NCBI GenBank assembly: GCA_017560125.1
Contig: JAFYOS010000029.1
Span: 97,178 to 161,177, forward strand
Source: Bacteroidaceae bacterium
GTDB taxonomy: Bacteria; Bacteroidota; Bacteroidia; Bacteroidales; Bacteroidaceae
Direction of reading: 5' to 3'
DNA: 64,000 nt
This document shows positions 18,910-25,980 of this stretch, piece by piece. Position numbers and translations under genes: made by a program. Position 1 is the stretch's first letter. Each line of letters begins with the position of its first letter. The notes below the pieces were generated by a model, which searched no databases, was not told the origin of the DNA, and was given only the letters and a program-made list of their open reading frames with translations.

Positions 18910-19060
18910 CAATAGAATAGATTTAGGCATTGATAGATCATACCTTACAGATTCATGTCTTATTGGCCTCCTAGACATATGCATTATTTCTATAAAAAAT
19001 ATCAAAAGTAAAATAAGTAAAAATGGTTGAAATAATAGATAAGCAAGAAAAATAAGTGAC

Positions 19061-20158
19061 ATGGAAAAGATTAAAGAAAAAGAACAACGAGTGAAGAATC
19101 ATGAGCATGAACTTTCAAAGATTCTCAACGATGCACTCATAAAGGCCACAGATACTTATTCGCTTCCTCCACAAATAATCTGGATAGATAAATCCACTAT
19201 TGCCACATTCGGAAACTTCAGTGCATCGACAGGTAAGGCCAAAAGCAAGAAAACGTTCAACCTGACCGCTCTTGTAGCAGCATCGTTGGCAAATAAACAG
19301 GTGCTCCAATACCGCGCAAAACTTCCAGAGGGCAAAAGAAGAATCCTTTATGTAGACACGGAACAAAGTCGTTACCATTGCCGCAATGTGCTTGATCGTA
19401 TTCTCAGACTAGCAGGACTTCCGTCAACGGTTGACAACGAGAACCTGGATTTCATCGGATTGAGGGAGTACAGTCCAAGTCTGCGCATTAAAATCATCGA
19501 CTATGCGCTCAGCCACAACAAAGGCTACGGGCTTGTCATCATCGACGGTATCAGAGATTTGATGCTTGACATCAACAATGCAGGCGAATCCGTAGAGGTG
19601 ATAAACAAACTGATGCAATGGTCAAGCATTTATGACCTCCACATCCATTGTGTATTGCACTTGAACAAGGGGGATGACAACGTGCGTGGACATATTGGAA
19701 CGGAACTGAACAACAAAGCGGAAACTGTACTTGTCATCAGCAAGAGCAGTCAGGACAACAACATCAGCGAAGTCCGCTCCATGCACATCCGTGACAAGGA
19801 GTTTTCCCCCTTTGCTTTCCGCATTGATGAGAATGGTCTGCCTATTGAGGTCAGTGATTATTCTTTTGACCAACATACGCCCAAGAAAATCAAAAACAGC
19901 TATACCGACCTGACAGAGGCACAACATCGTACAGCATTGGAACATGCCTTTGCCGGTAAGCCAATCAAGGGGTTCGACAATGTGATAGAAGCACTTATCA
20001 ATGGTTATGCTGCCATTGGGTTTGAGAGGAAACGTAGCATCACCATCCAATTGCTACAGTATCTACAGGAAGAACTTAAACTGATAGTAAAGCAAGGTAA
20101 ATGCTATCATTTCACTACAGTCCCTTTGGAAAAAGGACTTTTTGAGAACGAAGATTAG
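19061..20158 (+). CDS. RepA/RecA-like AAA family ATPase
   Basis: The 365-residue cytoplasmic ATPase is of the type found in Bacteroidales plasmids and mobilizable elements. The P-loop is degenerate (STGKAKSKKTF, around 52-62), as is usual for this group. Walker B is GLVIIDGIRDLM near residue 170. HIHCVLHLNKGDDNVRGHIG matches the RepA/RadA-like core. It probably acts as a hexameric helicase in element replication after excision. The Toprim primase gene follows by 77 bases, giving a helicase-primase pair. GC content is clearly higher than in the integrase segment, which suggests a modular origin. Confidence 0.75.
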   Translation: MEKIKEKEQRVKNHEHELSKILNDALIKATDTYSLPPQIIWIDKSTIATFGNFSASTGKAKSKKTFNLTALVAASLANKQVLQYRAKLPEGKRRILYVDTEQSRYHCRNVLDRILRLAGLPSTVDNENLDFIGLREYSPSLRIKIIDYALSHNKGYGLVIIDGIRDLMLDINNAGESVEVINKLMQWSSIYDLHIHCVLHLNKGDDNVRGHIGTELNNKAETVLVISKSSQDNNISEVRSMHIRDKEFSPFAFRIDENGLPIEVSDYSFDQHTPKKIKNSYTDLTEAQHRTALEHAFAGKPIKGFDNVIEALINGYAAIGFERKRSITIQLLQYLQEELKLIVKQGKCYHFTTVPLEKGLFENED

Positions 20159-20235
20159 GTATTTGTTTTTAGTTCAAAAAAAGGTTTAGTTTAGTCCAGC
20201 CTATATATAATATAAACGAATAAACTGTTTTTCAC

Positions 20236-21123
20236 ATGAATATAGACCAAGCAAAAGAAATCAACCTGAAGGACTTTCTTGAACAACTAGGATACAAACC
20301 TATGCGCATCAAACACAACAGTGCCTGGTATCTCTCGCCTTTCAGGGATGAGAACATCGCATCGTTCAAACTCAACATCAAGAGGAACGAATGGTTCGAT
20401 TATGGAAGTAACGAAGGAGGCGGCATCATCAAATTGGGCAAGCTGCTATACAACACCAACAATATCTCGGAAGTCCTTCGCCGTATAGCAGTCAAGGCTC
20501 CGGCATGTACAAGAGTCACGCTTACCGACAGGTCATCACAAAGGGAGACCGTTCCATACAACAGAGTCGAAATAATCCCGTTGTCAAGCAATGCCTTGTT
20601 GTCCTACCTCATTTCAAGAAGTATTGATTTTCATACCGCCAGAAACGAGTGCGTGGAAATCCATTATGTTCTCTACAACAAGCCTTATTATTCCATCGGC
20701 TTTGCTAATATCTCCGGTGGCTATGAAATACGCAATCCCTACTTCAAAGGATGTATGGGTGAAAAGAACATATCCCGAATAGCCGGGAGCACAGACGGAT
20801 GGCAGAAAGCCTGTTGCATCTTCGAGGGATTTATGGACTATCTTTCCTATCTGACTCTGTTGAAGAGAAACTGCTTTCACATCTGCATTCGTTACCCTAC
20901 AGACTATATCATCCTCAACTCAGTGAACAACATCAAGAAGGTGCAGTCCATTCTAGACGAATATGACCATATTCACTGTTATCTCGACAACGACCGTGCA
21001 GGAAAAGTGGCAACAGAATACATCATTGGCATCCAACAAACAAAAGCCGTAGATGAGTCATACCGGTATAACGATTGTAAGGATTTGAATGATTATTTGC
21101 GGGGAAAACGGTTGCTGAAATAG
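20236..21123 (+). CDS. Toprim-domain DNA primase (DnaG/CHC2-like)
   Basis: The 295-residue protein starts with a CHC2-like fold (LSPFRDENIASFKLNIKRN, then WFDYGSNEGGG) that lacks the zinc-binding cysteines. It continues into a Toprim domain with the acidic residues in CIFEGFMDYL and CYLDNDRAGK. It should synthesise primers for element replication together with the ATPase upstream. Small primases of this kind are standard in NBU-like mobilizable elements and Bacteroidales ICEs. In NBU elements a relaxase gene usually follows, but here the next gene is Abi on the opposite strand. Confidence 0.82.
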   Translation: MNIDQAKEINLKDFLEQLGYKPMRIKHNSAWYLSPFRDENIASFKLNIKRNEWFDYGSNEGGGIIKLGKLLYNTNNISEVLRRIAVKAPACTRVTLTDRSSQRETVPYNRVEIIPLSSNALLSYLISRSIDFHTARNECVEIHYVLYNKPYYSIGFANISGGYEIRNPYFKGCMGEKNISRIAGSTDGWQKACCIFEGFMDYLSYLTLLKRNCFHICIRYPTDYIILNSVNNIKKVQSILDEYDHIHCYLDNDRAGKVATEYIIGIQQTKAVDESYRYNDCKDLNDYLRGKRLLK

Positions 21124-21160
21124 CACTTTCATTGATTTAAAGTAAAAAATGACCCAGAGA

Positions 21161-21222
21161 TTCAAATAAAAACAGCGCGAAAATACTACAGTTAGCAACA
21201 TTTGTAGTACTTCCGCGCTGTT
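21161..21222 (-). terminator. Second strand-specific hairpin with U-run
   Basis: A 20-base stem (21203-21222 with 21171-21190) encloses a 12-base loop. Read on the minus strand it has two G-U pairs and no mismatch, and it ends in TTTTTATTTG. On the plus strand it would have two A-C mismatches. It is a terminator or the 3' domain of the small RNA. Confidence 0.7.
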
Positions 21223-21230
21223 ATAGAAGA

Positions 21231-21269
21231 TATAAAAAGACGGGTTTCATCTCAAAGAGACAAAACCCG
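21231..21269 (-). terminator. First strand-specific hairpin with U-run
   Basis: Minus-strand arms CGGGTTTTGTCTC and GAGATGAAACCCG form a 13-pair stem with two G-U pairs around a 3-base loop, followed by TCTTTTTATATC. It is a good intrinsic terminator for Abi or for the predicted small RNA. Confidence 0.75.
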
Positions 21270-21342
21270 ATTTAAATTCTTTTTTAAAGTGCAAATCGGA
21301 GCGACGGGGGCTACCGTGTACACTGCTTGTATTTCTATGCTA

Positions 21343-21373
21343 CAAAGTTAGGTATTTTTATTGGCGTTAGCAA
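21343..21373 (-). promoter_or_regulatory. Promoter of the predicted small RNA, overlapping the Abi stop codon
   Basis: On the minus strand, TTG (21371-21373) is followed after 20 bases by TAACTTTG (21343-21350), a perfect -7 box at normal spacing. The -7 box includes the Abi stop codon. Confidence 0.5.
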
Positions 21374-22349
21374 GCATACGAATAAGTTTTTTATGAATTT
21401 TTCTAATTTCACTCTGTATCTTATCTGGAAGTTTAGTTTTTTTAACAATTTCAGGTACTTTAATACCCGTTTTTGATTCTATTAGCGGTTCTAATGACGG
21501 ACACTTTTTGTAAAGTGTCCGTGCAGCCTTAATTAGGTCACGTTCTAATTCATCACATCTATTAGATGATACTGTTTTTAATAAAAACTTAATGACTTCA
21601 AGAGCTACTCCTAAATTGTGACGTGTTTTTCCTGTGAATCTGCCAGCAGGACCGTTATTAACAGAAGTATATAGGTTAAAGTCGAAAAGTACATTTCCGT
21701 GAGCACAAGCATTTCGCACTAGTCTTACGGCTTCGATATAATCAAAAAAAACATTTGTTTGTGTTACACCGTAACGTTGACTCACCAATCGTCTATCATC
21801 ATTTAGTAAAAGGCTATTATACAATGTGGTGAGATTGCCAAATACCATAAATTCCATTGTTTTCCATGCAGGTGCATAGACATCGGTTGGATAACGGCGA
21901 TGATGGCGCTTTATTACCTCCTTGTCCTTGATGGTCTTATAAACCTTGTTTGGAAAATCTGTAATGAAAGAGGTTGAAACCACTGCCTGGTCAACAAACC
22001 ATTCAGAATTATTTTTGTATTTGTTGGACAGTTCATATATCATTGTAGTCCGAATGGAAACTTCAATGCGCGACAAGTAGCGATTCAAAATGTTTCGCAA
22101 ATCAAAGTCAAAATAATAAAGGGCGACAGCATCCTCTATCCGTGTAGTTGCATTCACTCTGTGACGTCGCTTTTTACCGAGTTCCGGGTAGGTTACCTCG
22201 AAAGGGTGCAAATAAAAGCCCAATCGGTAATACCCTATATCAAGAAGATACTCCTCGGCCTTTTTTGTATCAGCAATAACTACGCCCCTGTTAATCATCT
22301 TACTTATTTGTTCTGCCACTGTTGTGGCTTTCTTCGTTTTCTTTGCCAT
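21348..22349 (-). CDS. Abi_2 (AbiD/AbiF) family HEPN abortive-infection protein
   Basis: This is a 333-residue defence protein. The start at 22349 (MAKKTKK) is preferred because a perfect -7 box lies just upstream of it, at 22377-22384. The N-terminus has the family pattern KAEEYLLDIGYYRLGFY, then YYFDFDLRNILNRYLSRIEV. The HEPN RNase motif R-x4-H is R212-NACA-H217, followed by GN. HEPN proteins of this family are thought to cut RNA on phage infection and cause dormancy or death. Clusters of Abi_2/AbiF have been proposed as ancestors of Cas13 and to be paired with an RNA antitoxin. The gene is cargo between the primase and the tra operon, transcribed against both. Confidence 0.85.
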   Translation of the reverse strand: MAKKTKKATTVAEQISKMINRGVVIADTKKAEEYLLDIGYYRLGFYLHPFEVTYPELGKKRRHRVNATTRIEDAVALYYFDFDLRNILNRYLSRIEVSIRTTMIYELSNKYKNNSEWFVDQAVVSTSFITDFPNKVYKTIKDKEVIKRHHRRYPTDVYAPAWKTMEFMVFGNLTTLYNSLLLNDDRRLVSQRYGVTQTNVFFDYIEAVRLVRNACAHGNVLFDFNLYTSVNNGPAGRFTGKTRHNLGVALEVIKFLLKTVSSNRCDELERDLIKAARTLYKKCPSLEPLIESKTGIKVPEIVKKTKLPDKIQSEIRKIHKKLIRMLANANKNT

Positions 22350-22376
22350 TGATTTTAAACTTAATCTTAACGGATG

Positions 22377-22384
22377 CAAAATTA
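22377..22384 (-). promoter_or_regulatory. -7 box of the Abi gene
   Basis: TAATTTTG on the minus strand matches TAnnTTTG exactly, 27 bases upstream of the ATG at 22349. A leader of about 20 bases follows, which rules against the longer reading frame start at 22379. Confidence 0.6.
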
Positions 22385-22517
22385 CAACTTTTTATCGGGA
22401 ATCCGCTATCTCTTAGCAAAAGAGTTGATAGACTTTACATTAATAGTCTGTTTGTCCTATAGCATGAACGATATATAACAATTATCTCGACTTAAAAAAC
22501 AACATATTATTACCTTC

Positions 22518-22551
22518 TTTTTGAATAGAATCATTTTGGGGTTATCTTTTG
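22518..22551 (+). promoter_or_regulatory. Candidate promoter of the tra operon
   Basis: TTTTTG (22518-22523) and TATCTTTT followed by G (22543-22551) are spaced by 19 bases, close to the Bacteroides TTTG-N19-TAnnTTTG pattern. The gene-free stretch 22350-22737 (388 bases) otherwise holds the Abi promoter and a short hairpin at 22410-22424. The leader to the first tra gene is about 180 bases. Confidence 0.45.
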
Positions 22552-22737
22552 TATAATACATCAACTGAAACACAGAAAACTTCTTTTTTGAGTATGAAAT
22601 AAGAGTATGATTTATCGCCTATTTATAAATGCGGTTAAATTCATACTGTTTTATTGCGGATTATTTTCTCATACACGATTTTCATTATTCCTTTGCTGCG
22701 AAATCAAAATCAAGCAACACCAAAAACAGATTTAATT

Positions 22738-23202
22738 ATGAGTCCATTCGCAATTTTCGCCATCGTGCTTACAATAGGCTATGTCTTCTATTTTGGCATT
22801 GTCATAGCCCATGACCTTTATGGAAAGAAAGGTCAGGAAAACACCAATGAGGAACACTTTGATGTCTCCTCGATGCAGGACACTGAGGAATCCACTCAGG
22901 TAGATGAAGACGGTGACAGTTTTCGCATAGGCAATGAAAGCACGTCTGAAAATAGTCCGAATAAAGAGATAAATAATACTGACAACAATCAGACTGCAAC
23001 TGATAACCCGCCTGAGGAAGAACCGCAAGAGTCCATAGCGGCAAAGAAGATTGCCCATCTGGAAGAAAACATGGAAGAGACAATGCCCGGCAGTTCATAC
23101 GCCATGGGTAGTTCCGAACTCCACAAGGCTCTCCTCAGCGGTGAGGTGTCCAAAGCTAACGGTATAGAAATCAAGAAAGTGATTGTAAAAGACAAGATGT
23201 AG
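22738..23202 (+). CDS. First gene of the tra operon: one-span membrane protein with acidic tail
   Basis: It has 154 residues starting at MSPFAIFAIVL; an upstream in-frame ATG at 22654 lies in unlikely sequence. One transmembrane segment (about 3-22) is followed by a long hydrophilic, Asp/Glu/Asn-rich cytoplasmic or periplasmic stretch and a short conserved-looking end (LHKALLSGEVSKANGIEIKKV). I know no function. Proteins of this design often open tra operons in Bacteroidales elements (TraC/TraD position). It is followed by the two pilin-like genes with a 12-base gap. Confidence 0.65.
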   Translation: MSPFAIFAIVLTIGYVFYFGIVIAHDLYGKKGQENTNEEHFDVSSMQDTEESTQVDEDGDSFRIGNESTSENSPNKEINNTDNNQTATDNPPEEEPQESIAAKKIAHLEENMEETMPGSSYAMGSSELHKALLSGEVSKANGIEIKKVIVKDKM

Positions 23203-23214
23203 GGTAATTCATAT

Positions 23215-23538
23215 ATGGTAAAAAGATTGTGTCTATTCGGATTGTATTCTCTTGCCTGTATGTCCGCATCGGCCAAATGTGGCGGTGTGGACTACAGCTG
23301 GGGTGCCGATGCCCTTGCCCTCATGCACGACTATGTGGTGACCCTCATGCTCTATGTGCTCTACCTCATTTACTCCATAGCCGCCATCGTGGTCATCTAC
23401 GCCAGTCTGCAAATCTACATCAAGATGAACCTCCGTGAGGAAGGTATCATCAAGGAACTCATGATGCTGGTCGGTGCCATCCTTTTCATCATCGGTGCCT
23501 CCATCGTCTTCCCGGCCTTCTTCGGCTATCAGACATAG
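23215..23538 (+). CDS. TraE-like (DUF4134) small membrane protein, paralogue 1
   Basis: It has 107 residues: a signal-like segment (to about 21, ending SASA), then two transmembrane helices around 40-65 and 80-100. The core IYASLQIYIKMNLREEG and ending PAFFGYQT correspond to the paralogue downstream (VYIKMNNEEQ, PLFFGVGGN). DUF4134/TraE proteins resemble VirB2-type pilin subunits in size and topology. I infer a structural part of the mating channel or pilus. Having two in tandem may give a major and a minor subunit. Confidence 0.7.
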   Translation: MVKRLCLFGLYSLACMSASAKCGGVDYSWGADALALMHDYVVTLMLYVLYLIYSIAAIVVIYASLQIYIKMNLREEGIIKELMMLVGAILFIIGASIVFPAFFGYQT

Positions 23539-23596
23539 CAACATAAAGACTCAACTGCAGAAGAGTATCATTTGACTAACTAAAAAATTCATTAAA

Positions 23597-23965
23597 ATGC
23601 TGAAAAAAGTAAAGAACTATTTGAGACGCCTTGCGTCCAGCGAGCGTATGAAGATGCTCGCTTTCATGCTGTTGGTTGGAACCACAGCAACTTTTGCACA
23701 GAGTGCTGCCGGTGACTATACACAAGGTACAGCTGCCCTCACCACTGTAACGGAAGAAATAGCCAAGTACGTTCCGTATGTTGTGAAACTTTGTTATGCC
23801 ATTGCCGGTGTAGTTGCCGTAGTCGGTGCAATCAGTGTGTATATCAAGATGAACAACGAGGAACAGGATGTCAAGAAGTCTATCATGATGATTGTCGGAG
23901 CCTGTATCTTCCTTGTGGCAGCAGCCCAGGCATTGCCGTTGTTCTTCGGTGTCGGAGGTAACTGA
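23597..23965 (+). CDS. traE: TraE-like (DUF4134) conjugative transfer protein, paralogue 2
   Basis: It has 122 residues. A long charged start (MLKKVKNYLRRLASSERMKM) precedes a signal/transmembrane segment ending at TFAQ, followed by two hydrophobic helices, with VYIKMNNEEQDVKKSI between them. This is the common DUF4134 protein of Bacteroidales tra operons, a likely VirB2-like pilin. It lies 58 bases after its paralogue and 6 bases before the DUF4133 gene. Confidence 0.82.
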   Translation: MLKKVKNYLRRLASSERMKMLAFMLLVGTTATFAQSAAGDYTQGTAALTTVTEEIAKYVPYVVKLCYAIAGVVAVVGAISVYIKMNNEEQDVKKSIMMIVGACIFLVAAAQALPLFFGVGGN

Positions 23966-23971
23966 TAACCG

Positions 23972-24277
23972 ATGGCAACGGAGAAACGACAAGAAGACCG
24001 CTATGCTGAATACCCACTGTTCAAAGGGCTTCAGAAGCCACTTGAGTTCATGGGTATTCAGGGGCGGTACATCTATTGGGCGGCAGGTGCTGTTGGTGGA
24101 GCCATTGTCGGTTTCATCCTTGCTTACTGTCTGATAGGTTTTCTTGCTGGCCTGATTACGCTTGTTGTCACCCTCGGCGGCGGTGCAGCCTTAGTTTTCC
24201 TCAAGCAAAGGAAAGGGCTTCACACCAAGAAGGAAGACAAGGGCGTGTTCATCTATGCGTATTCAAAGAAAATGTAA
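23972..24277 (+). CDS. traF: TraF-like (DUF4133) membrane protein, VirB3-like
   Basis: It has 101 residues with two adjacent transmembrane helices (about 35-75), a short charged N-terminus (YPLFKGLQKPLEFMGIQGRY) and a lysine-rich C-terminus. Size, topology and position between the TraE-like and VirB4-like genes match DUF4133/TraF, thought to play the VirB3 role with the VirB4 ATPase in the inner membrane. The 139 bases after it (24278-24416) hold no credible gene. Confidence 0.8.
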   Translation: MATEKRQEDRYAEYPLFKGLQKPLEFMGIQGRYIYWAAGAVGGAIVGFILAYCLIGFLAGLITLVVTLGGGAALVFLKQRKGLHTKKEDKGVFIYAYSKKM

Positions 24278-24416
24278 AACCATGTCTATCTGAAAGAAGA
24301 TCACATGAACATCGTCAGAAAACAAAACAAGTGAACCGGCAGGCTCAGTTCTCAGGCATCAACGGCATACAACCGCTGATTCCGTGAGGGCCGGGCCTGT
24401 CATATAAAGAACCGTT

Positions 24417-25943
24417 ATGCAAAATATCTATCTACTACTTGTCATCCTCCTGATGGGCATTTCCTGTAAGGAGCAGAAAACTAAAGAACAACCGCTGGCA
24501 GCCCAGGAGACAGCCGTCAAGGTACGCGACCATTGGAAAGAGGCGGAAAAGCCTATTCACATAGAAGTGGAAGGACTTCCCTCAAACAGTTCGTTCCAAT
24601 CCGAAACATTCTCAGTATGTACGGACATGACTGGCAACAGTGTTCCATGCCGTATAAAGGGAAACAGATTGCAGGCTGATGGAAAAGGAGTTTCCAGTGA
24701 AGACACCACCGTCTCTGTCCGTCTTTGTTTTCCCTACCGTAAAGACCTTTCATCCGAAGACACGTTGCATCTGAAGCAACCTTTCGGTGAACGACTTTAC
24801 GGCATTGAGCAGTCTCGCACCATCGGGGAATACATTCGCGTAGGTATGAAACTGCATAGTTCACTTTCCATGCTCCGAATCAACATCGAAAGTGACCACC
24901 TTTCCGACATGTTGGATGAACTCTGGATTTATGGCGAAAGTCTTATCTCCGAAGCAGACTACCTGCCCTATCATGGCAAATGGTTGAACAGAAAAGAAAA
25001 CGGCATCCAGACAACGGAATCAGACGATTGTCTGCTGAACAACGGACGCAGCCATGATTTCCATCTTGTGCCAACGGGAAAGCAGACTCCCATCACACTC
25101 TTTGCCAAGGTAAACAAACGTGACCATGCCTTGAAGACCACCTTACCGCCACTACAGGCAGGAAGTCTGATACAGCTGAACCTCAAAGTCGGCAAAGGCG
25201 GTCAGCTACACGTAGAAAGCAGTTGGGTGGAATCCGAACGAACCTTATCCGTTCCGTTCACGGCAAAAGCTGATAGCGTAAGAATAGGCTGTTATTTACA
25301 ATATGACGGAACTATCAGTATGAAGAAAGACAGCCTTTCCATTGGTGTAGTCATAGAAACTAACGGCAGACATGGCAAGGCAGTGGCTTTAGATGATGTA
25401 GAAGGGATATATACATTCGGAAAAAGAACCTTGTCAAGCGGCAAAGTTTTCCCGACAATTGACGGCAAACTTACAGAAGGTATTGTAAATTCTACACACG
25501 AAAATGCGGCAGATACAGATGAGAGAATCATTTTCAAACCCGAAATGCCATATCCTGACAATTGCGCATTGGGACATACCAATGGAGAGATATTGACGGA
25601 GAGACTTGTCGGACATTCCGATAACAATAGTCTGGCAGATGCTGTCAGACAGGCACACACGGGACTGTTCAAACCATCCAAACAGATGCTTTCTGTCCTG
25701 TCACGCCATAAGGGAAGCTACATCCCCTCACTTGGTGAAATGGTTCATTTGTTTTATCTGTTACAGCCTTACAGCGAAATAAAGATGACCGACAGTCTGA
25801 TTCCATTGCAGGGAGAATACCTTACCTCCAGTGAATCTTCCGGAAACTCCTTCTATATGATGGATATGCAGGAAGGCATCATCAACGGAAGTGCTTCCAA
25901 ATCCTATTCCAGAGGTCGTATCAGGCTGTTTTATCTGTTCTGA
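24417..25943 (+). CDS. Tra-operon surface lipoprotein with C-terminal lectin-like domain
   Basis: It has 508 residues. A lipoprotein signal (LLMGISCKE, Cys17) is followed by a beta-rich region resembling fimbrillin-type folds. The last 200 residues resemble the other tra-operon lipoprotein at 37592: SIGVVIETN against AIGVIFYTN, SYIPSLGEM against AYIPSVAQM, and a final SYSRGRIRLF against HKSRPIITI. That pattern is like DUF1566/Lcl C-type-lectin-like domains. It interrupts the usual TraF-TraG gene order. I infer an outer-surface protein, perhaps an adhesin for mating contact. Function is unproven. Confidence 0.6.
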   Translation: MQNIYLLLVILLMGISCKEQKTKEQPLAAQETAVKVRDHWKEAEKPIHIEVEGLPSNSSFQSETFSVCTDMTGNSVPCRIKGNRLQADGKGVSSEDTTVSVRLCFPYRKDLSSEDTLHLKQPFGERLYGIEQSRTIGEYIRVGMKLHSSLSMLRINIESDHLSDMLDELWIYGESLISEADYLPYHGKWLNRKENGIQTTESDDCLLNNGRSHDFHLVPTGKQTPITLFAKVNKRDHALKTTLPPLQAGSLIQLNLKVGKGGQLHVESSWVESERTLSVPFTAKADSVRIGCYLQYDGTISMKKDSLSIGVVIETNGRHGKAVALDDVEGIYTFGKRTLSSGKVFPTIDGKLTEGIVNSTHENAADTDERIIFKPEMPYPDNCALGHTNGEILTERLVGHSDNNSLADAVRQAHTGLFKPSKQMLSVLSRHKGSYIPSLGEMVHLFYLLQPYSEIKMTDSLIPLQGEYLTSSESSGNSFYMMDMQEGIINGSASKSYSRGRIRLFYLF

Positions 25944-25980
25944 TGACAAAACTAATCTTATAACCCCATAAAATTGCAAG

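Larger units (their letters stand above)
21161..21336 (-). ncRNA. Predicted small RNA downstream of the Abi gene
   Basis: A near-consensus promoter (21343-21373) overlaps the Abi stop codon and points away from it. About 65 bases after the predicted start come two hairpins, each followed by a U-run. Both pair fully only as minus-strand RNA: positions that would be A-C mismatches on the plus strand become G-U pairs. The transcript would be about 105 bases if it stops at the first hairpin or about 175 at the second. AbiF-family HEPN toxins have been reported to be associated with conserved non-coding RNAs acting as antitoxin, so an RNA partner is plausible. Expression is not shown. Confidence 0.5.

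Noticed and set aside
19061-21123. ATPase and primase as phage replication genes
   Set aside because: No phage structural genes are nearby, and this ATPase-primase pair is standard in Bacteroidales plasmids and mobilizable elements.
21280-21345. tRNA-like attachment site next to the Abi gene
   Set aside because: A GC-rich patch (GCGACGGGGGCTACCG) looked like a tRNA fragment, but no cloverleaf, T-loop motif or acceptor pairing could be drawn.
24278-24416. Short frames between the traF-like gene and the lipoprotein gene
   Set aside because: The possible frames are under 40 codons, with no start context and no family resemblance.
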